From: Micromonosporaceae bacterium
Lineage (GTDB): Bacteria; Actinomycetota; Actinomycetes; Mycobacteriales; Micromonosporaceae
DNA length: 40,488 nt
Assembly: GCA_020027875.1 (NCBI GenBank)
Contig: JAHRHA010000081.1
Location: 1-40,488, forward strand
Direction: 5' to 3'
Part shown: one piece after another, positions 33,198 through 40,488 of the stretch
Numbering within the stretch: position 1 is the stretch's first letter
Layout of the letters: each line of letters starts with the position of its first letter
Notes under the pieces: model-generated
Told to the model about the DNA's origin: nothing
Databases searched by the model: none
Seen by the model: the letters and a program-made list of their open reading frames with translations, nothing else
Made by a program: the position numbers and the translations under genes

Positions 33198-34003
33198 ATG
33201 TGAATGTCGAACTTCTCCAGGACGGTGGGGGCGACGAGGGCGAGGGTGGCGGCTATGGCGACGAGGGCGAACGCTCCCCGCAGGAGGATCGTCTCGACCT
33301 TGCCGCCGACGGAGACTGCGAGGACGTTGGGTACGCCAATCATGCGCCACATGCGCCGTCCGGTGGGGATCGGCCAGAGAATGGGAACGCCGGCGCTGGT
33401 AATGAGGTCGCCGAGCAGGTGCACGAAGCAACCTACGCCGACGGCCACGCCCAGCATCGGGTAGCCGCGGCCGGCCGGAAGATAAAGGAACGTGGCGTAC
33501 GCGGCGCCGGCGGACAGGGCAGTGATGAGGACCCACCCCCTGCGTTCGGCCCATTTGTGGAAGAGGCCGCGTAGGGCCAAGCCGAGCATGAAGAAGAGAA
33601 TGCCGATCACGGCCCACTTACCGCCCGCGCCACACGCCCAGGTGGTGAGCAGACCGACCCCGACGGTGAACGGAAGTGTATGGGTCAGCGTCCGGTGGCC
33701 ATTGGCGCGGTCCGGGTCGTGTCGCATGCGGGTCAGCGAGTAGATCACGAGCGAGAATTTCTCCAGGACCTCGGCGATGAAGAGCGAGACCCGCCCGAAC
33801 GTGTTCGCCACCGTGGCCCCGCCGTCACCGGACGTGACCCGGCCGGACAGGTCCAGGTCGGGCAGGAGAGCCCCGCCCGCGCAGACCGCGGTACCGACCG
33901 CGAGCTCCAGCGGCGTTTGCTGGTAGACGTCGAAGAAGTCCAACGCCCACGACCCGGCGAGCCACACGGCCGCGCCGGAGAGTGCGTGAGATGGACCCAT
34001 CAT
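33194..34003 (-). CDS. YdjM/DUF457-like membrane-bound metal-dependent hydrolase
   Basis: A 269-residue polytopic protein with a metal site: GPSHALSGAAVW at the N-terminus, LLPDLD, the RANGHRTLTHTL histidine cluster and HLLGDLITSAG, all typical of the LexA-regulated YdjM family. About five or six membrane helices. The family is uncharacterised biochemically. ATG at 34003 has GGAGGGG about 9 nt upstream; an in-frame TTG at 34012 is too close to that site. First gene of a two-gene leftward operon with the amidohydrolase; no LexA box was identified. Confidence 0.88.
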   Translation of the reverse strand: MMGPSHALSGAAVWLAGSWALDFFDVYQQTPLELAVGTAVCAGGALLPDLDLSGRVTSGDGGATVANTFGRVSLFIAEVLEKFSLVIYSLTRMRHDPDRANGHRTLTHTLPFTVGVGLLTTWACGAGGKWAVIGILFFMLGLALRGLFHKWAERRGWVLITALSAGAAYATFLYLPAGRGYPMLGVAVGVGCFVHLLGDLITSAGVPILWPIPTGRRMWRMIGVPNVLAVSVGGKVETILLRGAFALVAIAATLALVAPTVLEKFDIHI

Positions 34004-34175
34004 GTCACTCAACCCCTCCCTGGGTTCAAGGCTGAGTGTCTCCGCGCGGCAGTCGACAAGCGAGCACCGTCGTGGTTTCGGTGGTGTCGTGTCGCCTACA
34101 TCCGGGATAGTTTGCCCGGAGCCGTCATTGGTCCGTTAGACGACCGCCCGCCCCTCGTGTGGCACAGTCGACGGC

Positions 34176-35387
34176 GTGGCCGAAATCAAGGTGTACGGAG
34201 CACCGTGGTGCCCCGACTGCAAGCGGAGCAAGAAGTTTCTGGCCGAGCACCGGGTGACCTTCGACTGGATAGACATCGACGAGGACGCCGAGGATCTGGC
34301 CTATGTGGAGCGTGAACAGAACGGCGGCCGGACCATCCCGATGATCGTCTTCCCGGACGGCTCACGCCTGCTCGAACCGGGCGACGCCGAACTCGCGCGA
34401 AAGCTCGGTCTGCGGATGGAGGCCGAGGAGCACTTCTACGACCTGGTCATCGTCGGTGGCGGGCCGGCCGGGCTCGCCGCGGCGATCTACGCCGCCCGTG
34501 AGGGCATCGACGCGCTCGTCGTCGACTCCGGCGGGCTCGGCGGGCAGGCGGGCGTCACGGGACGTATCGACAACTACCCGGGCTTCCCCGACGGCATCGC
34601 CGGCGGCGAACTGGCGGATCGGTTCATCGCCCAGGCTCGACGGTACGGCGTGGAGCTGCTCTCGGCAGTTCAGGTGGACGGGATCGAGCCGGCCGGCCGC
34701 GAACTCAGGGTGCGCTTCGGTACGGGCCAGGAGGTGGCTGCATACGCGGTCCTGTTGGCCACGGGCTCCACGTACCGCCGGCTCGGCGTGCCAGGCGAGG
34801 ACGACCTGATCGGCGCCGGGGTGCACTTCTGCGCCACCTGCGATGGGCCGTTCTATCGGGGGGCCGACGAGATCCTCGTCATCGGGGGCGGCAACTCGGG
34901 CCTTGAGGAGGCGCTCTTCCTCGGCCAGTTCTCGCAGCGGATTCGCATCGTCGAGCATGGCCCGACGCTGAAGGCGTCACGCCTATTGCAGGACAAGATT
35001 GCCGAGAACCCGAACTTCACCGTGCACCTCAACACCGACGTTGAGTCGCTGGCGGGCAGCGGCGGGCGAGTGAGCGAGGTGCACGCCCGCGAGCGGCTGA
35101 CGGGTGAAGCGTACGTGTGGCACCCGGCGGCCGCGTTCGTCTTCATTGGACTCGACCCGAACACGGCCTGGCTGGATGGCTCTGTGGAGCTGGACCAGTG
35201 GGGCTTTATCCGAACCGACAACGCCTTCGCCACCTCAGTACCGGGTGTATTCGCGGCGGGCGACGTGCGCGTCGGCTCGACAAAACAGTTGGGTTCCGCG
35301 GTCGGCGAGGGCATCGCCGCGCTCATCGCCATTCGGGCATACCTGCAGCAGCACAGCGAGATGCGCCGGGTGGACATCAACGCCTGA
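34176..35387 (+). CDS. Glutaredoxin-thioredoxin reductase fusion flavoprotein
   Basis: A 403-residue two-domain redox protein. Residues 1-80 are a glutaredoxin/mycoredoxin-like domain with WCPDC (Cys12, Cys15) and TIPMIVFPDG. Residues 86-403 are a thioredoxin reductase-like FAD/NADPH enzyme: VGGGPAG, the redox pair CATC (Cys219, Cys222), VIGGGNSG and the C-terminal GVFAAGDV. The fusion suggests electrons pass from NADPH through the flavin to its own dithiol domain. GTG at 34176; CACAGT ends 7 nt before it, so it may be leaderless. It converges on the FN3 protein over inverted repeat copy 5. Confidence 0.9.
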   Translation: MAEIKVYGAPWCPDCKRSKKFLAEHRVTFDWIDIDEDAEDLAYVEREQNGGRTIPMIVFPDGSRLLEPGDAELARKLGLRMEAEEHFYDLVIVGGGPAGLAAAIYAAREGIDALVVDSGGLGGQAGVTGRIDNYPGFPDGIAGGELADRFIAQARRYGVELLSAVQVDGIEPAGRELRVRFGTGQEVAAYAVLLATGSTYRRLGVPGEDDLIGAGVHFCATCDGPFYRGADEILVIGGGNSGLEEALFLGQFSQRIRIVEHGPTLKASRLLQDKIAENPNFTVHLNTDVESLAGSGGRVSEVHARERLTGEAYVWHPAAAFVFIGLDPNTAWLDGSVELDQWGFIRTDNAFATSVPGVFAAGDVRVGSTKQLGSAVGEGIAALIAIRAYLQQHSEMRRVDINA

Positions 35388-35434
35388 CCCCCTCCCCACC
35401 CCGCGCCCGCCCGCCGTCGCCGCCCCGCCACCCT

Positions 35435-35498
35435 CGTCGATCTAGGGATTAGCGACGTGAGTCGATCTCCAATCACGTCGCTAATCCCTAGATCGACG
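35435..35498. repeat. Long inverted repeat, copy 5 of 5 (perfect 25-bp arms)
   Basis: Arms 35435-35459 and 35474-35498 are exactly complementary. They differ from copy 4 by one base per arm at matching positions (GGGCTTAG to GGGATTAG, and CTAAGCCC to CTAATCCC), so pairing is kept. The centre AGTCGATCTCCAAT differs by one base. It lies between convergent genes for the redox fusion and the FN3 protein, outside both coding regions. Confidence 0.97.
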
Positions 35499-35539
35499 AG
35501 CAAGGGGGATCAGTCGGAGCGGGCGTCAGAGCGGGAGGG

Positions 35540-38146
35540 CTAGCAGGCGGGGAGGAGGCCGACATTGTTGCCGCCGTCGGTATTGGCCCAGGCGAACGGG
35601 AAGTAGGCCGTGTTGCCCTGGTAGGTCACGCGAAGCCACTGGTTGCTGTTCCGGCCACCCCACGGACGCGCGTCGACGTTGTCCGACGCGACATGGCACT
35701 GTGGAGTGAACTGGTTGCCCGCGCGGTAGCGTCCGACCGCGTTGCCCGGGTTGGCCTGGCTCGGCACCGAGTAGATGTAGATGCCGCTGCCGCAGTAGTT
35801 CGTGTCACCACAGAGGACGGTCGCTCGAAGCTGCGACGTGGCCCGCGAGCCCGTGGCCGTGGCCGCACCGGCGGGCGTGGTCACCGTGACGGTGTAGCTG
35901 TAGGAATTGTTCGGCCACAACCGGTTGACGGTGAGCGTCACCGGCGCGGTGGTGCAGGGGGCCTGTGCCGCGCCCGCGCCGGCGATCTGGACCCGGCAGA
36001 CCGCCGCGCCGCCCCTGTTGTTCGGGGTGAGGGTGACGCTGACGGAGTTGTAGCCCGAGTTGTTGCCGGTCAGCGTCAATGCGGGTACGCCGATCGTGCG
36101 CGCCGTGGCTCGGGCGTCCGGGCCGTCGCCCGCCTCGTTGACCGCGTGCACCGTCACCTGGACGGCGGTGTCGTCGCCGAAACCGGTCACGGTGACCGAC
36201 GTAGCGGTGACGTCGAGCGGGCCGGCGCCGGCGTCGACGACGTACTTGGTGACCGGGCGACCGTTGTCGTCTGCGGCCTGCCAGCTGACCTGGACGGCGC
36301 CGCGCTGGCTGGCCGCGGTCGTGGCGGTGATGCTGCGCGGCTGGCCGGGAGGAGCGAACGGGACGACCGTGTTGCTCAGCGGCGAGGGCTGACTCCCGGC
36401 GTTCTTGTCGTTGACGGCGACGACCGTGAACGCGTACTGCGTGCCGTACGTCAGCGAACCCTTGGCGATGGTCATCCGGGTCGTGGTGACCGAGCCGACC
36501 GGGGCCTGTACGCCGCCGCTCACGGACGTCACCGTGTAGGACCTGATCTTTCGTCCCTGCCCGTTTGCGGCCGGCCAGGTCACCGCTACCGTGCCGTCGG
36601 GCTTTGCCACTGCGGTCACGGACACGGGAGCGTCGGGTACGTCGGCGGTCGGCGTGACGGGTGGACTGGTCGCCTTCGGTCCGGCGCCGATGGCGTTGAC
36701 CGCGTGCACGGTGAAGCGGTAGGCCTTGGCGTTGACCAGGCCCTTCACCTCGATCGATCGCTGCTTCGCACCGACGGTAATGGACTGGCCGGCGCCCTGG
36801 ACCACGTACTTGGTGATGGCCGAGCCGTTGTCGCTCGCCTTGCGCCAGGTGATGCGCGCGGAGGCGTCGCCGGCGGCGGCCTGAACCTGTTGTGGCCGGC
36901 TCGGGACGGTCTTGGTGGGCTTGGGCTCCTCCGTCGGCCGTGGTGGGGGTGGCGGATCCCCGCCGACCACGCCGTCCTCGTACTTGTTGACCTCCTTGAC
37001 GACATGCTTCTCGTCGACTACGCGGGCCGTTGAGCCGTCCGGAGCGTTGATGAACAGGTGGTCCTCACGGACCTCGAGCTCAACGGGGCCGCCGGCGCTG
37101 GCGATACGGATGTGGTTCACCAGCGTGCCATTCGCGTCGAACTCGTAGACCACCCCCGCGGCCGGGTCGGCGCAGTACACGTGGCCTGCGAAGACGACGG
37201 CCGGGGACAGCGGCCCAGATCCGGGCACGGTGAATTCGCGCAGCTTCTTGCCGTCGACCACGACCACGCGGCGATCCTCGGCGACCGTGACGGGCACCGT
37301 GGAGCCCTGACTGCGGGCGGGCAGAAGTGCAGGCTTATCCAGCGGGACCGCGGTGGCTTCGACCCTGTCATCGCGTACGGTCATCAATGCCTGGTCCGTG
37401 TTGTCAAGCACCGCGACGCCGTCGTCCAGGGTCGATAGGACGAGGTCGTGCCCGGGTGCGGTGACGGTGACCGTACGCAGCACCGTCGGGCTGGCTCCGT
37501 TCGTACCGGCCATGATGGCCACGACCGTGCCCTCGGTCGGCACCGCAACCCACAACGCGCCCTTGCCGTCGAATCCACCCGGCGTGATGCCGTTGGGCAG
37601 CGAGATGGCGTCTCCGGTCGGGGCGAGGCTACGCGGGTCGAGCTGGCGGACCTGGCCCTGCACACTGTCGATCACGAAGGCGGTCTCGCCGTGCAGCGCG
37701 ACGCTGACGCCGAGGCCGGGCGTCGTGGGCATGACGGCGCTCACCTGCAGCGTCGTCAGGTCGAGCGCGGTGACCTGGCCGGTGTCGAGGTCGCGCAGGA
37801 TGAGGTACGTATCGGTCTGGGTGATCTGAATCTCGTGGTTCTGCGCGTCCTTGAGCTTGGTCCGGGTGTCCACCCGCGCGGTCACGCCGTTGACCCGGTC
37901 AACCTCGCCACGGGTGGAGCTCCACAGCCACGAGTTCGCGTCGAAGTTGGCAACCGCGGTGTCGGCGGCACCCACGCCGAGGATGGTGAGCCCGGTAGCG
38001 AGCAATAGCCCGACGACCGTCGTCAGGGTGATGATGCTGCCCCGACCGCTCAACGGCTTGCTGGGTTCCGCCTCGATGGTGTACTCGGGTTCGATACTGT
38101 TCCCTACGTCGATCAGGTCCGGATCGTCCTGCCCGATGTTGCTCAT
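35540..38146 (-). CDS. Large membrane-anchored protein with beta-propeller-like and fibronectin III domains
   Basis: An 868-residue protein. A ~35-residue cytoplasmic N-terminus is followed by one membrane helix (about 38-59). The extracellular part has a WD/YVTN-like repeated beta region (about 70-385), a proline-rich linker (DPPPPPRPTEEPKPT, about 395-415) and three clear FN3 domains with a fourth degenerate one (about 416-760). It ends in a Cys-containing SH3-like segment (about 775-868). ATG at 38146 with GAGGGG about 10 nt upstream. Domain function is structural or adhesive by inference. It follows, in the same direction, another FN3-bearing membrane protein, so the two may form an envelope complex. 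Confidence 0.85.
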   Translation of the reverse strand: MSNIGQDDPDLIDVGNSIEPEYTIEAEPSKPLSGRGSIITLTTVVGLLLATGLTILGVGAADTAVANFDANSWLWSSTRGEVDRVNGVTARVDTRTKLKDAQNHEIQITQTDTYLILRDLDTGQVTALDLTTLQVSAVMPTTPGLGVSVALHGETAFVIDSVQGQVRQLDPRSLAPTGDAISLPNGITPGGFDGKGALWVAVPTEGTVVAIMAGTNGASPTVLRTVTVTAPGHDLVLSTLDDGVAVLDNTDQALMTVRDDRVEATAVPLDKPALLPARSQGSTVPVTVAEDRRVVVVDGKKLREFTVPGSGPLSPAVVFAGHVYCADPAAGVVYEFDANGTLVNHIRIASAGGPVELEVREDHLFINAPDGSTARVVDEKHVVKEVNKYEDGVVGGDPPPPPRPTEEPKPTKTVPSRPQQVQAAAGDASARITWRKASDNGSAITKYVVQGAGQSITVGAKQRSIEVKGLVNAKAYRFTVHAVNAIGAGPKATSPPVTPTADVPDAPVSVTAVAKPDGTVAVTWPAANGQGRKIRSYTVTSVSGGVQAPVGSVTTTRMTIAKGSLTYGTQYAFTVVAVNDKNAGSQPSPLSNTVVPFAPPGQPRSITATTAASQRGAVQVSWQAADDNGRPVTKYVVDAGAGPLDVTATSVTVTGFGDDTAVQVTVHAVNEAGDGPDARATARTIGVPALTLTGNNSGYNSVSVTLTPNNRGGAAVCRVQIAGAGAAQAPCTTAPVTLTVNRLWPNNSYSYTVTVTTPAGAATATGSRATSQLRATVLCGDTNYCGSGIYIYSVPSQANPGNAVGRYRAGNQFTPQCHVASDNVDARPWGGRNSNQWLRVTYQGNTAYFPFAWANTDGGNNVGLLPAC

Positions 38147-38246
38147 CCAGAAAGCCCCTCGCGTTCGGCGTCCTCCCCTGGGCCACCTCCGAGCTAGGCC
38201 CGCGAGGCGTCGCTCATCATAGGCTGTCGATTCGCCGCGTTGCTAC

Positions 38247-39485
38247 CTACGACGCGTCCCCTGTGGATAACCGGTGTGTGCACGTCCGCATGCTGGGCAC
38301 GATCATGTCAGAGGACCAGACGGCGGCGACGGTGAAGCAGTAGTCGTACCGGTCGTTGAGCCCGTAGATGGTCGAGGTGGTACGCCCTGCGGGCACCGTC
38401 TCCAATGGAGCCGAGAGCGCTCCCACGCGGGCGCCAGCGACGATGAACGGCACCTGTCCATCACCCGGATCGAGCCACGTCAAAGTGATCGAACCGCCTT
38501 CGTCCTCTAAGGTCACACCGGTCGGCGGCGGCACGGGGGATGCGGTGGTCGTTTGTGCTGGTGCGGTTGTGACCGGCGGCACGCTGGCGTTCGTTGCCGG
38601 ACCCCGCCTCGGCAGGAACAGTTGGGCGCCGACGATCGCGGCCGCGACAAACGCCGCGACGCCGAGCGATGCGACGAGGGCGATCCCGCCGCGGTTGCTT
38701 CGGTTGCCGCGCGTGCGCCGGCGTGCGGGCGCGGGTGCAGGTGCGCGCGCCGATCGTGGCGGCTCCTGCCACACCTCGACGTCCTGGAAATCGCGCGGCG
38801 GCGGCTCGGCCACGTGGAAGTTCTGTGCCTGCGACTGCCGTTGGTAGACACCCGGCGCGTTCGGAGCGGGCGCATAGGTCGACCCGAATCCGTGCTCTGT
38901 GAAGTCGGGAGGAGGCGCGGGTACGGGCACTCGGCCCGCCTCGACTGGAGGGCCGTCCGGCTCCGGCTCGGGCGCGGCGGATGGAGCGCCGGACAGGCGC
39001 TGCTGCGCGCCGCGGACGGCGGGGTGGTCGTCGCCGAGAACACGAGATCCAACATCGGCGAGATGCCAGTCGTACGCCTCCGTCGGCTCGCCGAGACGGT
39101 AGGTGATCGCGGCTAGGCGACCCTCGACGGAGAGCGAGGTGGCGTGCTCCGGACCACCCGAGATGACGATGATCGCGTACGCGCGGCGCAACTGAGCCTG
39201 GGCTTCGGTGAGGTTGCCCAGGTTGCGGGCGATCGTGGCGAGGTCGACCATGAGCGGGACCAGCCGCGGATGATCGCGGCCAAGCCGCAGCTCACCGGTG
39301 GTGACCGCATCCTCGAGCAGGGTGCGGGCGCCGGTCAGGTCACCGGCTTCGGCGCGCTGGCGGGCCACGGCGTGCGCTGACGCGAGCGCCTCGTCCGGCC
39401 CCGGTCCGGCGGCCTCGCCTTGCGGGGCGCTCTGGCCTGGCGTGGCGCTGTGGCTCTGCGCGGCCGTGGCAGACATGTCCGTCAT
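38247..39485 (-). CDS. Membrane protein with cytoplasmic TPR region and extracellular FN3-like domain
   Basis: A 412-residue protein. Residues ~30-165 form tetratricopeptide-like helices (ARTLLEDAVTTGELRLGRDHPRL type, as in kinesin light chain-like TPRs). A proline-rich disordered segment and a basic patch (RRRTRGNRSNR) lead to one membrane helix (about 272-292). The outside part is a Thr/Pro stalk and an FN3-like fold (PPTGVTLEDEGGSITLTWLDP...YDYCFTVAAVW). ATG at 39485 or 39476. It lies 100 bp upstream of the FN3/propeller gene in the same direction. Specific function unknown. Confidence 0.78.
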   Translation of the reverse strand: MTDMSATAAQSHSATPGQSAPQGEAAGPGPDEALASAHAVARQRAEAGDLTGARTLLEDAVTTGELRLGRDHPRLVPLMVDLATIARNLGNLTEAQAQLRRAYAIIVISGGPEHATSLSVEGRLAAITYRLGEPTEAYDWHLADVGSRVLGDDHPAVRGAQQRLSGAPSAAPEPEPDGPPVEAGRVPVPAPPPDFTEHGFGSTYAPAPNAPGVYQRQSQAQNFHVAEPPPRDFQDVEVWQEPPRSARAPAPAPARRRTRGNRSNRGGIALVASLGVAAFVAAAIVGAQLFLPRRGPATNASVPPVTTAPAQTTTASPVPPPTGVTLEDEGGSITLTWLDPGDGQVPFIVAGARVGALSAPLETVPAGRTTSTIYGLNDRYDYCFTVAAVWSSDMIVPSMRTCTHRLSTGDAS

Positions 39486-39663
39486 GCTGCCGGTTGGCGC
39501 CGCGTCGCGCTAGCCGCGCTCACGGTTCTGTGGATAACCTGCCGGAACACCCGGTCTAACCCGCTCGTTTGCGTACGGCGCGGGCGTGTACAGTGTTGGC
39601 TCGTTGCCCGGAGGCTGGGCGGCCGGTGTCGTGCTGGCCGAAACCGGTACGATGGGTCGTCAC

Positions 39664-39747
39664 GTCGGAGTGGCGGAATGGCAGACGCGCTAGCTTGAGG
39701 TGCTAGTGCCCTTAGCGGGCGTGGGGGTTCAAGTCCCCCCTCCGACA
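39664..39747 (+). tRNA. tRNA-Leu (anticodon GAG)
   Basis: An 84-nt tRNA with a long variable arm. The acceptor stem GTCGGAG pairs with CTCCGAC; the anticodon stem CTAGC/GCTAG encloses TTGAGGT, giving GAG; the variable arm is TGCCC-TTA-GCGGGCGT; the T-arm is GGGGGTTCAAGTCCCCC. The discriminator is A, as for tRNA-Leu. CCA is not encoded (ACA follows). TACGAT at 39648-39653 may be the -10 box. An integrase remnant follows, suggesting that this tRNA is an integration site. Confidence 0.97.
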
Positions 39748-39761
39748 CATTTTCGTGGCAT

Positions 39762-39778
39762 CCCTGCGCAAGGCAGGG
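39762..39778 (+). terminator. Hairpin downstream of tRNA-Leu
   Basis: CCCTGC (39762-39767) and GCAGGG (39773-39778) enclose a 5-nt loop GCAAG, 14 nt after the tRNA and just after TTTT. Position fits a tRNA transcript terminator; the stem is short and followed by GTTCATG rather than a T-run. Confidence 0.4.
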
Positions 39779-39914
39779 GTTCATGTGGCCGACGCTAGTT
39801 GGCTTTATGGCCGGTGGTCAAGCGACTCGCCAGGCTGTCGGCGTTGCCGTTGGCCGGCGAGTGTGCCCACGGGATTGCGCGCAGGGTGCGTTCTCGCGCT
39901 CCTCCTCATGGTAG

Positions 39915-40340
39915 GTCCGCATCGACCGGCTCCGACCGGGCACATCGAGGCCATCCACGACGGCATCGACGAACGCAACACCAGGACCGTCATAATGCGC
40001 GCCAGCCCCGACACGGCCAAGCGGGCCCAACGTCAAGGGCGGGTGGTCGGCGCCACCACCCGGCACCGCACCCACGCCACCCCGCGCATGGCGCTCAACG
40101 ACGCCATCCGCCGCTACCGGAGCATCGACACCAACCCGGCGCTGAGGGTGGAAGTCCCGCCGCCAAGGCGCCCAGATCCATGGAGTGGACCGCCGAAAGG
40201 GTCGCCACTTGGAAGAACACCGGCAAGACCCCCGGCCCCGTCATCGTGTGGACCCCGCAGCAGATGGGTGCGTTCCTCGACAGGATCACGTTGCTGACCA
40301 CGGGTACCGCGGCAGGGGGCGGTAGGCCATCAAGCCAGAT
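39915..40340 (+). pseudogene. Tyrosine recombinase (integrase) remnant, frameshifted and truncated
   Basis: Three frames each hold a piece of an actinomycete-type tyrosine integrase N-terminal half. One reads VRIDRLRP (about 39918-39941), the next GHIEAIHDGIDERNTR through TLR-like MALNDAIRRYRSIDTNPA (about 39938-40165), and a third MEWTAERVATW and PGPVIVWTPQQMGAFLD (about 40180-40280). Shifts occur near 39940 and 40170. The catalytic domain (R...H-x-x-R...Y) is absent. Position directly after tRNA-Leu is typical for an integrated element. The order and spacing fit one ancestral gene; identification is from motif resemblance. Confidence 0.7.
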
Positions 40341-40403
40341 CATCGATAGTGGGGTTCCACCACTCGGCGAGGGCCGGCGCTGGTGGGCGTTTGAGGAGGT
40401 CGA

Positions 40404-40488
40404 TTAGGGCCGTCCGCATGGGGCCAACGGATGGGGTTCGCCGGTGAGCGCTGCGACCGCGGCGGCGACCTCGTACACGTCGGCGCGG
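40404..40488 (-). CDS. C-terminal end of an unidentified leftward gene (partial)
   Basis: A leftward frame enters from the right edge and stops with TAA at 40406-40404. The 27 visible residues read RADVYEVAAAVAALTGEPHP then LAPCGRP, a helical segment with a short tail. Too short to assign. It may belong to the decayed element next to tRNA-Leu or to flanking chromosome. Confidence 0.3.
   Translation of the reverse strand, partial: RADVYEVAAAVAALTGEPHPLAPCGRP

Noticed and set aside
40330..40419. 29-residue leftward open frame ending in a WWNPTIDDLA-type tail
   Set aside because: It has an ATG but no ribosome site, lies within integrase debris and overlaps the end of the right-edge frame; not enough to call a gene.

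Overview
The window is high-GC actinobacterial chromosome. Dense short operons, many GTG starts, a Tat/lipobox sugar-binding protein, form II cox genes and gene order point to the Micromonosporaceae or a close relative. The family-level placement is inference; the phylum is well supported by gene order. The stretch moxR - DUF58 - VWA - fabG - fabI(inhA) - hemH - Rv1486c-like - nfeD - SPFH matches the Rv1479-Rv1488 order of Mycobacterium tuberculosis, with local insertions (PH-domain pair, serine hydrolase).

Layout. 1-2.7 kb: start of a DUF222/HNH-type protein (leftward, cut by the edge), a coupled FlK-like thioesterase and metallo-beta-lactamase hydrolase, a sirtuin and a small cysteine-rich protein. 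2.9-6.1 kb: moxR-DUF58-VWA operon, ending against an antisense 26-residue membrane microprotein. 6.5-11.2 kb: FAS-II reductases fabG and fabI, two bPH2-domain membrane proteins, ferrochelatase. 11.2-16.5 kb: Rv1486c-like protein, class C-type serine hydrolase, nfeD-SPFH, a membrane protein. 16.6-20.3 kb: SPOUT methyltransferase, family A polymerase/exonuclease, Nudix hydrolase, MocA-like nucleotidyltransferase. 20.4-25.5 kb: RpiR regulator with operator-like palindromes, a repeat-filled non-genic stretch, then ngcEFG (GlcNAc/chitobiose uptake, no ATPase). 25.5-32.2 kb: epimerase and XdhC, both apparently missing their N-termini at a shared head-to-head junction, then coxS-coxL-coxM (form II molybdenum hydroxylase) and a membrane-anchored coxG. 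32.2-39.5 kb: amidohydrolase, YdjM-like membrane protein, glutaredoxin-thioredoxin reductase fusion, and two large membrane-anchored proteins with FN3 or TPR parts. 39.6-40.5 kb: tRNA-Leu(GAG) followed by a frameshifted tyrosine integrase remnant.

The most unusual signal is a family of five ~60-64 bp inverted repeats (190, 8118, 11138, 32215, 35435). Their long arms vary between copies by compensating base changes. They occupy four of the five non-overlapping convergent gene junctions, and three genes take their stop codon from the repeat arm. They look like a dispersed bidirectional terminator or a REP-like element. A second theme is short tandem duplications in units of 12, 15, 18 or 27 bp, in linkers and in 5' leaders. 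Two of these supply Shine-Dalgarno sequences: three copies ahead of ngcE, and one ahead of a probable CTG start in the MocA-like gene.

Functional links: MocA-like, XdhC and coxSLM/coxG fit one molybdenum-hydroxylase programme (cofactor modification, insertion, enzyme, membrane recruitment). RpiR probably senses an amino-sugar phosphate and controls ngcEFG.
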